Source: JBGTNQ01 sp964646785 (GTDB taxonomy: Bacteria > Patescibacteriota > Minisyncoccia > Phycocordibacterales > Zambryskibacteraceae). Taken from it: DNA of 58,770 nt. Under the pieces are notes generated by a model, which did not search any database, was not told the origin of the DNA, and saw only the letters and a program-made list of their open reading frames with translations. Shown here one piece after another: positions 20,401 to 25,170 of this stretch. Made by a program: the position numbers and the translations under genes. The number at the start of each line of letters is the position of its first letter. Position 1 is the first letter of the stretch. Location: the NCBI GenBank assembly GCA_964646785.1, contig CAZYGU010000002.1, positions 1 to 58,770 of the forward strand. The letters run 5' to 3'.

Positions 20401-21960
20401 ACAATCACAGGACTTTCAAACGGGACCGCGTACACATTTACTGTAACTGCAAGTAATGCTGTTGGTACAAGTACTGCGTCTACCGCTTCAAATTCAGTAA
20501 CACCAGCTACGTCACCAGATGCACCAACAAATGTTGCCGCAAGTATTGGTGATACAAGTGCGACAGTAACTTGGTCAACTCCTGCATTTAATGGAGGATC
20601 AGCAATTACTATATATACCGTAACTGCAAGTAGTGGTGGACATACCGCAACAAGTACTGGAAATTCTGCTGTAGTTCTTGGTCTTACAAATGGTATTTCG
20701 TACACATTTACTGTGACTGCAAGTAATGTAGTTGGAACTAGTACATCATCAGGAACAAGTAATGCTATAACTCCAGCAACAGTACCAGGAGCACCTACAA
20801 ATCTTGCTGCAACAGTGCAAGATAGCAGTATTGATTTGTCATGGACTGCACCCGCATCAAATGGCGGAACTTCAATTACGGATTATATTATTGAATACAA
20901 GCTTTCAAGTGGAGGCACATGGTCAACTTTTAGCGATGGAGTAGGTACAAGTCCATTCGTTACTGTCACAAGTCTTTCAAATGATAATGCATATGACTTT
21001 AGAGTTGTTGCAAAAAATGCGATTGGTCTTGGAGCATCATCAACTCCAGTAAGTGCAACACCGGGTGCACCTGCACAAGTACTGATTCAAGGATTCTCAG
21101 ATACAACTATACCGACCATTGGCACAAATGTTCGAATAACAAATGAAGGATCTGTTGCATATGAATATCAATATACATGGTGTGTTACTGATTCAAGTAG
21201 TAACCAATGTGGTGGTGGAGATGATGTTTTTAGTTCAACAGCAGCAAAATTAGTTCAACCAGCCGAAAACTTCGATACGACACTAAATTCTACCGTTCCA
21301 ATTGCTGGAAATTATTGGTTCCATCTTAATGTAAATTTTGGATCTGATTCTTCGCAAGCAAGTCAATCATTTACTGCAACTCCTTCAGGACCAGCAACTG
21401 CTCCAGGTGCTCCTACAATTGGGACAGCAACGGCAGGTGATGGGCAAGCGATTGTTACATTTACTGCACCAGTAAGTGATGGTGGTTCTGCAATTACGTA
21501 TTACACTGTTACATCAGATGTAGGTAGTTTTACCGCCTATAACACATCATCACCAATAACTATCACAGGACTTTCAAACGGAACCGCATACACATTTACT
21601 GTGACAGCTACAAATTCAGTTGGTACAAGTACAGCATCAAGTGCGTCAAATTCTATAACTCCAGTTGCTGCTTCAGGTGGAAACTCAGGAGGAGGCAGTT
21701 CAGGTGGAAGTGGCGGTGGTGGAGGAGCTTCTCAATCACCATTACCAGTGGCACCTACACCTATCTCAGGACAATGTGGAATTTCAGATGTAAACTGTGA
21801 TGGAAAAGTTAATTCAGTTGATTTCTCAATTATGCTTGCATTTTGGAAAACAAAACCTCCATTTAAAAATCCAGCTGTAGATTTAAATAAAGATGGTAAG
21901 GTTGATTCAGTTGATTTCTCAATTCTGCTTTACTATTGGGGTAGAAAATACAAAATCTAA
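5467..21960 (+). CDS. Giant secreted dockerin protein: Gly-rich GLUG-like repeats, Fn3 repeats, C-terminal dockerin
   Basis: 5497 residues in one uninterrupted frame. Order: signal peptide (about 1-33, cleavage after ANA); Ser/Thr/Glu-rich stretch to about 150; a beta-rich region to about 360; a YWVGGTGDWSDAANHW segment near 360; about 49 Gly/Ala/Asn-rich repeats averaging some 64 residues (roughly residues 620-3780), each with a hydrophobic GLUG-like core such as YAGGLVGYN followed by NSYATGNVTATGG and a GGNGGNGG run; 16 fibronectin-III-like repeats of about 90 residues (about 3845-5400) with a non-Fn3 stretch before the last; a Gly/Ser linker; and a dockerin (about 5437-5497). The dockerin has two 12-residue calcium loops, D5441-V-N-C-D-G and D5472-L-N-K-D-G, each ending SVD. 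No enzyme domain is visible, so the role looks structural or adhesive. The next two genes encode cohesin-like anchors, suggesting non-covalent attachment to the cell. Confidence 0.88.
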   Translation: MFTRTFSLRILSLTKIILVCFFVACVFPLFANADDTLSVTPESETTQIADTSLIPEITSTQSTENNSTNSVSIETPVEPVVEDGPSTTLSDEANVLTTHEEVSYVDLSTSTPTTTVQITSDVSDEDVENVDAATSSSGSVSALSTLPTIIETYDGTGKTVVVSATPEQELITPMINVPVHTQIPEIFKVGQENQIKIKWQNNGNEEMSFVATDEDSNGYIDHVAWVVPHLSTQTFSIIYISNALQLDSDKNVIADIYNVVRNVDGAYAPLLNGQFVRVTFEQILDNTKDITLYARPHNERDSVRVEIYTLDGSYITTIDAIDHDGKYRVLLTDLATSTDTFDLKIIGDIDIDQIIDPAPATAYWVGGTGDWSDAANHWAASSNGAPGAGNAPDATSNVVFDASSGGAATVVTIDTNVTVGSMTISGYTGTILQNANLSITNSGGRSGNYTQNSAVTFTAINPGTNTLSVTGSFTLNAGVFRRYTGLGISSDPFLIFDVYGLQAMKTTATSTYKLNNNIDAATTTGWNTGAGFDPVGTLANPFTGIFDGNNFAINNLYISTTTSSYVGLFGYSTNLVKNVSILDVSISATSTAGTVGSTGANGSDGAATSNGVAGGAGTAGSTLYLGGVVGYNTGTITNVSVTGNIIGTGGAGGAGGNGGNGGNITTGANAGGTGGAAASNAAATGGLAYVGGVVGYSQQGSITLATSSASVTGVGGAGGSSGNAGNGGNGSVAGVGTGTGGAGGAAGVAGAGNIAYVGGLIGWVNAGTIDESYATGNVTARGGAGGNAGTSGTGGNAGVGGGGANLGGIGGAGAAGGAAGTTYAGGLVGNNSGTIENGSYATGIVQATGGTPGNASAGSSGGASAAGSVIAAASGATAIGGAGGAGAIAYAGGLVAQNNTPGFINGSISNVYSTGSVTATGTAGKNGAAGGAGGSASLTTTGTGGVGGAAGNGGAGGAAYSGGLVGINLGSIITANSLTGVVTVVGGDGGIGGTGGSGGAKGSAGTSGAGGASGAGGSAAISSTYAGGLVGSNTGTIRFAYSTNAVNGQAGAGGAGGTGVAAQTGLAGLAGGTGGAAGVLYIGGVVGNNTLAIVDSYHTTGNINGTAGAGGAAGAGGAGGTWSGGTQGAAGTAIIGGIVYAGGVVGNNTGTSLLNVYSTVDVTGTSGAGGAGANGGAGYTFTTGVAGVAGSVGLTGGIAYVGGVVGFLNNGEIQNSYSTGTITAQGGNGGNGGNGGNGGAGTAGTGGVGGAGAAGGTGGAAFAGGVAGNIVLGTVSGSYNTGNIIVNGGNGGTAGNGGSGGIGGTSFAGGTGTVAGAGGAGAAAAGGGVAGQSAGVIQASSYSTGNVTSTGGTAQVGGIGGNGGASTGTFVGAGAVGGAGGAGGAGAIAYAAGISGNNTNTIQNSYASGIMSAVASAGANGGAAGLGGSNASGGSSSTGAAGANGGAGGASAVAYAGGIAGLNTAIITNTYIESGSASSLGSAGGAGIVGGVGGTAGTGALGAIGGTGGAGAGGGIGYAGGLVAFNSAGTINNSHSFITASSTGGTSGIGGNGGGGGYGSTGGTGGIGVVGAAGYAGGAVGMNTGVINNSYATGNAIATGGAGSSNGAGGNGGSSSTSAGGAGGAAGAATTNLGGVGYAGGLVGFNSTNGSIQGASHASGNATSTGGTGASGLTGGSGASSTGAFTGGTGVAGGAGLAGGVAAAGGLIGFNSGSVASDSYAGGNAYANGGNGGNGGNGGNGGASGAGVVGVAGVGGGAGLTGGAAYAGGVIGNDSVLGTTISIPNTTGTVASLGGTGGTGGSGGNGGNGGSTAGAIGGAGGTAGAGGNGGLAASGGVLGFNAGVIHDVTYTITSITALGGVAGTGGTGGNAGASGNVAASAGATAGNGGAGGIGGATYIGGLVGDNSGVIVDSIVTGSLTAVGRNGGNGGNGGVGGSGSLGTGGHAGGIGGAGGNGSSGGAVYIGGLAGQGNGNIQKSRAIGGTITVTVGGNGGTAGAGAAGGAGGSGSGKNGVGGAGGTGGVIGAVYAGGAIGFNSLVSVLIDTVYSTNNVVVTAGNGGDGGAGVAGVNGAAGSAGGGGGGGGAVGVAVYGGGLEGYNSGAAQNIFNSYATGNVTVTGGNGGTGQVGGAGAAAISAVVGGAGANGGIGGAGGFAYGGGLVGFTNTLVAIASTTASGNITVLAGNGGNAGNGGAGSTGGAGQVGGTGGTGGAAGLGGASYAGGLIGLVTSGDISNSYSTGFVQGTSGNGGNSGAGGAGGAGGSSVAGTAGTAGTVGANGGVNYTGGLVGDNTSSILNSYHIGGAVTATSGNGGNGGAGGNGGASGSITNGTAVAGGAGGNGGVGGAVSVGGLVGRNGVTAVSATITNSYATTSVTVLGGNGGNGGVGGNGGNGSAGTNHIGGVGGAGGAGGAAATGLATSVQAGGLVGQNVLGTITSSYAQTGTVTATGGNGGTPALGGTGGIGTGTAVYGAGGAGANGGAGGAVYSGGLVGYTTGVVEAGSYSITSLVLTGGSGANGTAGISASNNTGAAGSVPGAGGASGVVYAGGLAGYSTSDVISSYASYDSVSGKGNITITGGTPGNGGNAGNGGSGLAAGGAGGAGGLGTAGIGGAASGAFAGGLIGFSSGIITSSYATNLTISGTEQNGGQGGTGGNGGTGVGAFNGGVGTIGGNGGAGGVRAFGGLVGDFISTIGTIQGFSYSTVNISVTSGNGGQGGTGGNGGTSGASQSSGTAAVAGVGGNGGAGAAAYGGGLVGRITGTTQIMRISNSNATGNVSVVGGNGGNGGQGGNGGNGSTGSATHAGATGGLGGVSGVGGEADAGGLVGVSNLTSGSIDFLTLNATGNVSATGGNGGTQGTGGNGGASASGAAGGAGGGSVLTPPAGGAAYAGGLIGIHRVTITPAGSGVINSYATGVVTAQGGVGAAGNTGGNGGTGGTIGGAGGAGGASGIGGEADAGGLVGLTSVTTGFIHYLDNRSATGTVTATGGQSGIGGNAGSSTVGGSGAGGSTGASGASAAGGAAYAGGLVGQINASASNNLQITTNYSTRNVSATGGASGNGGVGIIGGNGGTASIGGVGGAGGASGAGGASYAGGLVGTNGTAALAGGGIIEDVSYATGNVTSTSGNVGVAGNGGDGGQSNSGTATTAAAGGAVGTTGAGGAAYAGGLVGINAATGVILNSYAAGLVTSLARNGGQGGTGGNGGSASLSTGTGGPGTIGGAGGAGGDSYAGGLIGYNVNALNTVTTSSAIGATVSGTSGNGGQGGTGGNGGAAGIAAAGGAAGAGAAAGNAGTLYIGGLIGRNDGTVQTYSYSTSNVVGVAGTGGTGGTGGNGADGSVGTSGNGGNGGVGGAAAAGGAGGIAYAGGFVGRNETTRVIKDSYSLGSLTVSGGAGGVGGLGGNGGDGGDGASAGTGGTGGNAGASGAGTGGGVKYGGGFAGYNLGNILTVYSLGLVSITGSDGGAGGNGGNAGNGGNGGATGTGGTGGNQGTTSNAGNGGVLHAGGLIGYNFTAGVVSNSWTAGSVTTFGGNGGTAGTRGASGTGGNGGTLAGGNGGTSVAGSAGGAGGASIAGGLVGSNITTGSFTNSYASTTVTMTGGNGSIGGTGGKGGNGGVGGIGGSGNGGTGQAGSIGGNGGTGGAVTGGGLVGDNTGAITNAYAQGNITASAGTPANGGTGGAGGNGGAAGGGSVGVNGSGANGGQGGAGANALVGGLLGSQATSLASSTYSYGVPTATKSTGVSGGAGGAAGTGGSGGSAGSTGATGASTALQYAGGIVGNPVSGTWASSYWDITTSGKTDGAGNATTPTNTLGKTTTQMKQQATFVGWDFTIFPVWDIVQTTTYPYFNYQTTPDAPTNVTAVAGNGQATITFTPPANMGGGQILSYTVTSSPGGFTATAGASPIVVTGLTNGVAYTFTVTATNANGTSVSSATSNAVTPATVPDAPTIGTATRGNGQATITFTPPVSNGGSTILYYTVSSNIGGFTAYGGSSPITITGLSNGVSYTFTVTATNAVGTSTASATTNSVTPATVPDAPTIGTATAGNGQATITFTPPVSNGGDSITYYTVTSNTGGFVAYGGSSPIVITGLSNGVSYTFTVTATNAVGTSTASATTNSVTPATVPDAPTIGTATAGNGQATITFTPPVSNGGSVITSYTVYSSTGGFTATGGSSPITITGLSNGTAYTFTVKATNAIGDSVSSSATNSVTPATVPDAPTSVTAVRGNGQATISFSAPLSDGGSAITYYTVYSSSGGLVAYGASSPITITGLSNGTSYAFTVTATNAVGTSTVSSASNTVSPATVPDAPTIGTATVGNGQATISFTPPVNDGYSSVLYYTVTSNTGGFTVYSGTSPVVITGLTNGTTYNFTVTATNAVGTSSPSSATNSVVPVTVPSAPTSVTATAGNGQATISFTASASDGGSAITTYTVSSNIGGFTATGGSSPITITGLSNGTTYTFTVTASNAYGTSTQSATSNAVTPATVPDAPTSVSAVMGNGQATISFSAPSSDGGSAITYYTVYSNTGGFTATGGSSPITITGLNNGTTYTFTVKATNAVGTSTASGTSNAVTPATVPDAPTIGTATAGNGQATITFTPPVNTGGASISYYTVTSNVGVFTTYSASSPVTITGLSNGTTYTFTVTATNSVGTSTASSPTNSVVPATVPDAPTSVTAVRGDGQATITFSAPSSDGGSPITIYTVASNIGGFVATGGSSPIIITGLNNGTAYTFTVTARNSVGTSASSTASNSITPASAPGAPTSVTAVRGNGEATISFSTPSSNGGSAITYYTVSSNIGGFTAYGGSSPITITGLSNGTAYTFTVTATNAVGTSTQSATSNSVTPATLPDAPTGVTAVRGDGEATISFSAPSSDGGSAITYYTVYSNTGGFTATGGSSPITITGLNNGTTYTFTVKATNAVGTSTASGTSNAVTPAGAPGAPTGVTAVRGDGQATITFTPPISNGGSAITTYTVTSNIGGFTATGGSSPITITGLSNGTAYTFTVTASNAVGTSTASTASNSVTPATSPDAPTNVAASIGDTSATVTWSTPAFNGGSAITIYTVTASSGGHTATSTGNSAVVLGLTNGISYTFTVTASNVVGTSTSSGTSNAITPATVPGAPTNLAATVQDSSIDLSWTAPASNGGTSITDYIIEYKLSSGGTWSTFSDGVGTSPFVTVTSLSNDNAYDFRVVAKNAIGLGASSTPVSATPGAPAQVLIQGFSDTTIPTIGTNVRITNEGSVAYEYQYTWCVTDSSSNQCGGGDDVFSSTAAKLVQPAENFDTTLNSTVPIAGNYWFHLNVNFGSDSSQASQSFTATPSGPATAPGAPTIGTATAGDGQAIVTFTAPVSDGGSAITYYTVTSDVGSFTAYNTSSPITITGLSNGTAYTFTVTATNSVGTSTASSASNSITPVAASGGNSGGGSSGGSGGGGGASQSPLPVAPTPISGQCGISDVNCDGKVNSVDFSIMLAFWKTKPPFKNPAVDLNKDGKVDSVDFSILLYYWGRKYKI
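7120..16800 (+). repeat. About 49 glycine-rich GLUG-like repeats (coding)
   Basis: Hand count of the core (aromatic or hydrophobic residue, then GG, L/V/I, V/I/A, G, often N) gives about 49 copies. Each is followed by a short T/S/N strand segment and a run of GGxGGxGG. Units vary in length and are diverged at the DNA level. GLUG motifs occur in bacterial surface proteins. The GGNGGN composition also recalls mycobacterial PGRS modules, for which polyglycine-II sandwich folds have been modelled. Confidence 0.85.
17434..17898 (+). repeat. Exact 195-bp tandem duplication in Fn3 array
   Basis: Bases 17434-17628 are identical to 17704-17898, an offset of 270 bp or one Fn3 unit. Other neighbouring units are clearly diverged, so this copy is recent or recently converted. 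Confidence 0.85.
18949..20213 (+). repeat. Exact 185-bp dispersed duplication in Fn3 array
   Basis: Bases 18949-19133 match 20029-20213 exactly, with an offset of 1080 bp (four units). The flanking units differ, which points to gene conversion or a multi-unit duplication followed by divergence. Confidence 0.85.
21775..21957 (+). other. Dockerin domain of the giant protein
   Basis: Duplicated F-hand calcium motifs DVNCDGKVNSVD and DLNKDGKVDSVD, each followed by FSI-L-YW/FW helices, match type-I dockerin layout at a chain C-terminus. C5437 and C5444 could form a disulfide. The near-identical halves (SVDFSI in both) fit the two-fold symmetric binding known for dockerins. Confidence 0.85.
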
Positions 21961-22830
21961 ATGAAATATTTATTACAAACATATATATGTGCACTAGGTA
22001 TTTTTACACTATGGTTAATTCCTTCGTATGTATTTGGAGCACAGCTGTATCTGACAGCAAGTCATGATGTTGTTTCAGTTGGTGATACATTGCTTATTCA
22101 TGCACAACTTGATACAGAAAATGAGCTACTTAATGCAATTGAAGGAACAGTACTTCTTGATTCAAAAGCAGAATATGAGTTTAATACTGCTGGATCAGTT
22201 TTTACTATATGGCCTACTGCACCTACTGCATCTCTTGAAACACAGAAAGTCTCATTTGTTGGAGGTGTACCTGATGGTGTTAATTCATCTAAAGCTTCAG
22301 TTTTTAATATTGCTGTAAAATTTACTAAAGAAGGAATTATATCTATTGCTCCTGAAAAAATTACTGCATACAAAAATGACGGAAAGGGAACAGCTGTTCC
22401 TGTCGTTATTAAGAGTATTTCAGTTCGTGTGGTTCAAAAAACTCAAGATACTAAGTCAATTGATGAGTGGACTAACACAAAATCAACTGACACTGAGCCA
22501 CCTCTTCCATTTTCTATTACTCTTGGAAAAGACAGTACAGTGTATGACGGTAAGCAATTTATTGTATTTTCTACAGCAGATAAGGGTTCAGGTGTTGATT
22601 ACTATGAAGTAACAGAAGGTGATTTTGCACCAGTACAAAGTGATGGTGTATATGTTTTAAAAAATGAATTGGGAAATGAATTAATTACAGTATCTGCATA
22701 CGATAAAGCAGGAAATGTTCGTACAGAAACATTTACTCAATCACCAGTATCACACTCAGTACGAAATAGTATTATTATATTTGTAGTATGTATGATAATT
22801 TTTGTCGTATTATATAGAAGACGAACATGA
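21961..22830 (+). CDS. Membrane-anchored cohesin-like protein A
   Basis: 289 residues. A signal peptide (about 1-28, SYVFGA) is followed by a domain of about 130 residues with cohesin hallmarks: VSVGDTLLIHAQLDTE, then NAIEGTVLLD, then VSFVGGVPDGVN and a strand-rich end (KFTKEGIISI). An Ig-like domain follows (about 180-265, ending SAYDKAGNVRTE), then a transmembrane helix (about 269-286) and a basic tail RRRT. The predicted form is a cohesin held outside on a C-terminal anchor. The ATG directly abuts the stop of the dockerin gene, so the genes are almost certainly co-expressed. Cohesin assignment is by pattern, not by a profile search. Confidence 0.72.
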   Translation: MKYLLQTYICALGIFTLWLIPSYVFGAQLYLTASHDVVSVGDTLLIHAQLDTENELLNAIEGTVLLDSKAEYEFNTAGSVFTIWPTAPTASLETQKVSFVGGVPDGVNSSKASVFNIAVKFTKEGIISIAPEKITAYKNDGKGTAVPVVIKSISVRVVQKTQDTKSIDEWTNTKSTDTEPPLPFSITLGKDSTVYDGKQFIVFSTADKGSGVDYYEVTEGDFAPVQSDGVYVLKNELGNELITVSAYDKAGNVRTETFTQSPVSHSVRNSIIIFVVCMIIFVVLYRRRT

Positions 22831-24566
22831 AATTTTTTTTGAACAATATATATAGCGTTCTATTTATATTTTTGTGTTTTTTTTGTATACCATTTTGTAT
22901 TAACGCAGCAACACTATCGTTGTCGCCAAGTACGAATACGGTGAGTCCGGGAAATATCCTTAATGTTTCAGTATTAGTAAATACACAGGGAAAGGTAATA
23001 AACAACAGTGATGCAATTATTCAGTTTCCAACTGATCTTTTGCAAGTTGTTTCTGTAGACACTAGTAGTTCGATTTTTTCTCTATGGGTTGAAAACCCTG
23101 CGTTTTCGAATTCTCTTGGACAAATTACGTTTAATGGAGGAGCGCCAAACCCTGGATATTCTGGTAGTACTGGAAAAATAATTTCAATAACATTTTTAGC
23201 AAAAAAAGCAGGAACTGCGTCACTTATTTTTGGTGATTCATCAATTCGTGAGAATGATGGTCTTGGAACAGATGTACTTACTGGTACAAACCCAACTACA
23301 ATCACAATTGGAAGTACCGTACAGGCTCCTGTCACAACACCTGTTCAGACACCGGTGTCCTCGAATCAGGTTGTTGCAGCACCTGTTGTGACATCATCAT
23401 CACACCCTCAACAAAAATCATGGTACAACAATAGTACTGTTCAAGTTGCTTGGACTTTACCGAGTGATGCTACTTCAGTTAAAACTTTTCTTGGGTCACA
23501 TTCAGATTCAGATACAAGTGTTGTCTATAAACCTATAATTACTTCAAAAACTATCGATAAGCTGGAAGATGGTGTTTGGTATTTTCATGTGAATTATCAA
23601 ACGCCTCGGGGTTGGTCTAAAGTAGCACACTATAAGCTTCAAATAGATACAGTAAATCCAAAGAATTTTAGCTTATTAGTTACCAAGGGTGACCAAGGTG
23701 GCGCAAAGGTTAGTGTAAGTGCTCAAGATGAACTGTCAGGTGTAGATCACTATACAATCTCAGTTGATAATGCTGAGCCAATTGTAATTCCGTCCGATAC
23801 CGAAACAGCTGATCCGCTGTATATCCCAATTCTTACCACAGGTGATCATTTGATTATTGCAAAAGCATATGACAAAGCAGGAAATGTTGCTGAAACGAGC
23901 TCACATGTCGTGACTGATGTTGCATCAACGGTGAGTATCGATTCATATCCAACATCAATCGCAGTTAATGACAGTATTAATGTGTCTGGAGTTGCACCTT
24001 ACCAGAATGCACCGTTAACTGTGTCATTAAAGTTCGGAAATGATCAGGTACAAACATACTCAATATCGTCAGACAGTAGCTCGACCTACCACTTTATAAG
24101 TCCTCCGATTACTGAAAAGGGTAGCTACACACTTTGGGTTGATTTAAAAAAGGCAGATGGAAGTGTTAGTCTATCTTCGAAAAAGGTCTCAATTGAAGTA
24201 ACAAAACCAGTACTTCTTCAAATTGGATCATTTACAACAGGGCTTCTTACTGTTTTGATCCCACTTGTTGCAATGATATTCACCCTACTGTTTCTTGTAT
24301 ATATTGGTTGGTACAAATTCTTCATGCTTCGTAAACGTCGCCATGCAGAGTTTAAACGAATCGAAGATAGTGTGCATCATTCTCTTCAAGTATTATCGAG
24401 TGAGTTATTTAAGCAGTTTGATCTTGTTGAGAAAGTCAGTAAATCACGAAGTAGTAGTGCTGAAGAGAAACAAGCCATGAAAGATCTCAAGGAAGCAATT
24501 TCAGATATTGATGTCTACATTGATATGCAAATCAAGAAAATAGAAAAAAACGAAACCAAGGATTAG
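22827..24566 (+). CDS. Membrane-anchored cohesin-like protein B with cytoplasmic coiled-coil tail
   Basis: 579 residues, overlapping the previous gene by 4 bases (ATGA). A signal peptide (about 1-28) leads to a clear cohesin-like domain: LSLSPSTNTVSPGNILNVSV, then NNSDAIIQFPTDLLQVVSVD, ITFNGGAPNPGYSG and IISITFLAKKAGTASLIF (about 28-150). A Pro/Thr/Val linker and about 280 residues of Ig-like beta domains follow (one ends AKAYDKAGNVAE, like protein A). A transmembrane helix lies at about 470-495. The remaining 80 or so residues are charged, helical and predicted cytoplasmic, unlike the short tail of protein A. It is the likely main anchor for the dockerin protein, and the tail could reach an intracellular partner. 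Confidence 0.78.
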   Translation: MKFFLNNIYSVLFIFLCFFCIPFCINAATLSLSPSTNTVSPGNILNVSVLVNTQGKVINNSDAIIQFPTDLLQVVSVDTSSSIFSLWVENPAFSNSLGQITFNGGAPNPGYSGSTGKIISITFLAKKAGTASLIFGDSSIRENDGLGTDVLTGTNPTTITIGSTVQAPVTTPVQTPVSSNQVVAAPVVTSSSHPQQKSWYNNSTVQVAWTLPSDATSVKTFLGSHSDSDTSVVYKPIITSKTIDKLEDGVWYFHVNYQTPRGWSKVAHYKLQIDTVNPKNFSLLVTKGDQGGAKVSVSAQDELSGVDHYTISVDNAEPIVIPSDTETADPLYIPILTTGDHLIIAKAYDKAGNVAETSSHVVTDVASTVSIDSYPTSIAVNDSINVSGVAPYQNAPLTVSLKFGNDQVQTYSISSDSSSTYHFISPPITEKGSYTLWVDLKKADGSVSLSSKKVSIEVTKPVLLQIGSFTTGLLTVLIPLVAMIFTLLFLVYIGWYKFFMLRKRRHAEFKRIEDSVHHSLQVLSSELFKQFDLVEKVSKSRSSSAEEKQAMKDLKEAISDIDVYIDMQIKKIEKNETKD

Positions 24567-24601
24567 TGGTTTATGTACTAATGCTTTTGCTCTTATCATG
24601 T

Positions 24602-24635
24602 AAAAAATACCGCCCCGATCATTTGATCGGGGCGG
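24602..24635 (-). terminator. Terminator of the minus-strand gene
   Basis: An 11-bp GC-rich stem (CCGCCCCGATC / GATCGGGGCGG) with loop ATTT is followed, on the minus strand, by six T residues (A-run 24602-24607 on the plus strand). The plus-strand side has no T-run. Confidence 0.85.
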
Positions 24636-24651
24636 GTTGCAAGAGAGACAG

Positions 24652-25017
24652 TTAGTGTTTCGAAATGAAGAATACGACGTGTGTCGAACTCATCATATTC
24701 ATTGAAAAATGCAAACCTTCCTTCCTCTGGTCAGCATCTTGAACTTCAACAACAAGCTCGAAGATGGCTTTTTGCTCGCATTCAGTGCGAACCAGTTCGC
24801 AAAGGGCACGCAGTCCGGGCTGAGGGATTTTTCCCAAACCAAGATGAATTTCCTTGAACACCGTATTGAGCACGTAGGTGTATCCCTCGTGCTGGCACAC
24901 GGTTTGAAGCATCTTGGTTTCACGAACTTCTCTTACCGCTTCGAGTACTTCCTTTATGAGCTCTGCTCGGTGGGAAGTGCCGTGTGTTTCCATTGGCGAA
25001 ATCCGAATCTTATGCAT
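24652..25017 (-). CDS. Small GC-rich cytoplasmic protein, unknown
   Basis: 121 residues from ATG at 25017, chosen because AGGAG lies 8 bases upstream. A GTG at 25062 would add 15 residues without that support. The protein has no signal, membrane segment or known motif; it is mixed alpha/beta (LIKEVLEAVREVRE, then IFELVVEVQDADQRKEGLHF). One 60-base sample of the gene is about 57 percent GC, against about 32 percent in a sample from the adjoining ychF gene. It is the only minus-strand gene here, with a classical promoter, leader, Shine-Dalgarno and terminator, so it behaves as a self-contained cassette. Function unknown; acquisition by transfer is possible. Confidence 0.7.
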   Translation of the reverse strand: MHKIRISPMETHGTSHRAELIKEVLEAVREVRETKMLQTVCQHEGYTYVLNTVFKEIHLGLGKIPQPGLRALCELVRTECEQKAIFELVVEVQDADQRKEGLHFSMNMMSSTHVVFFISKH

Positions 25018-25102
25018 GAACTTCTCTCCTGTCTTTGTAGGGCTCGCAGAGAACGTCGTCACTCTGCATGCCTACGAAAAAGAACAAAACGACGTTAAAT
25101 AT

Positions 25103-25131
25103 ATTATACTACTAATGAAGTATATAGTCAA
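25103..25131 (-). promoter_or_regulatory. Sigma-70-type promoter for the minus-strand gene
   Basis: On the minus strand TTGACT (25131-25126), a 17-base spacer and TATAAT (25108-25103) form a near-consensus promoter. It gives a leader of about 80 bases before ATG 25017, unlike the leaderless-type neighbours. Confidence 0.75.
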
Positions 25132-25170
25132 TGATAGGAAAATGGCTAAATATAAGGTATTCTAGGCTTT

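Larger units (their letters stand above)
17005..21660 (+). repeat. 16 fibronectin-III-like repeats (coding)
   Basis: Units of about 90 codons start with variants of PDAPT and carry GNGQATITFTPP, YTVTSN, SSPITITGLSNGTAYTFTV and ATNAVGTS, the strand pattern of Fn3 domains. The first 15 are consecutive to about 21060. A diverged segment follows, and the 16th lies at about 21400-21660. Confidence 0.85.

Noticed and set aside
17434..21660. CRISPR-like regular repeats
   Set aside because: The 270-bp periodicity is in frame and encodes Fn3 domains. There are no short identical repeats with unique spacers and no cas genes.
24652..25165. Plus-strand ORFs at 24709-25098 and 24914-25165
   Set aside because: Promoter, Shine-Dalgarno, codon pattern and terminator all support the minus-strand gene; the plus-strand frames are shadows.
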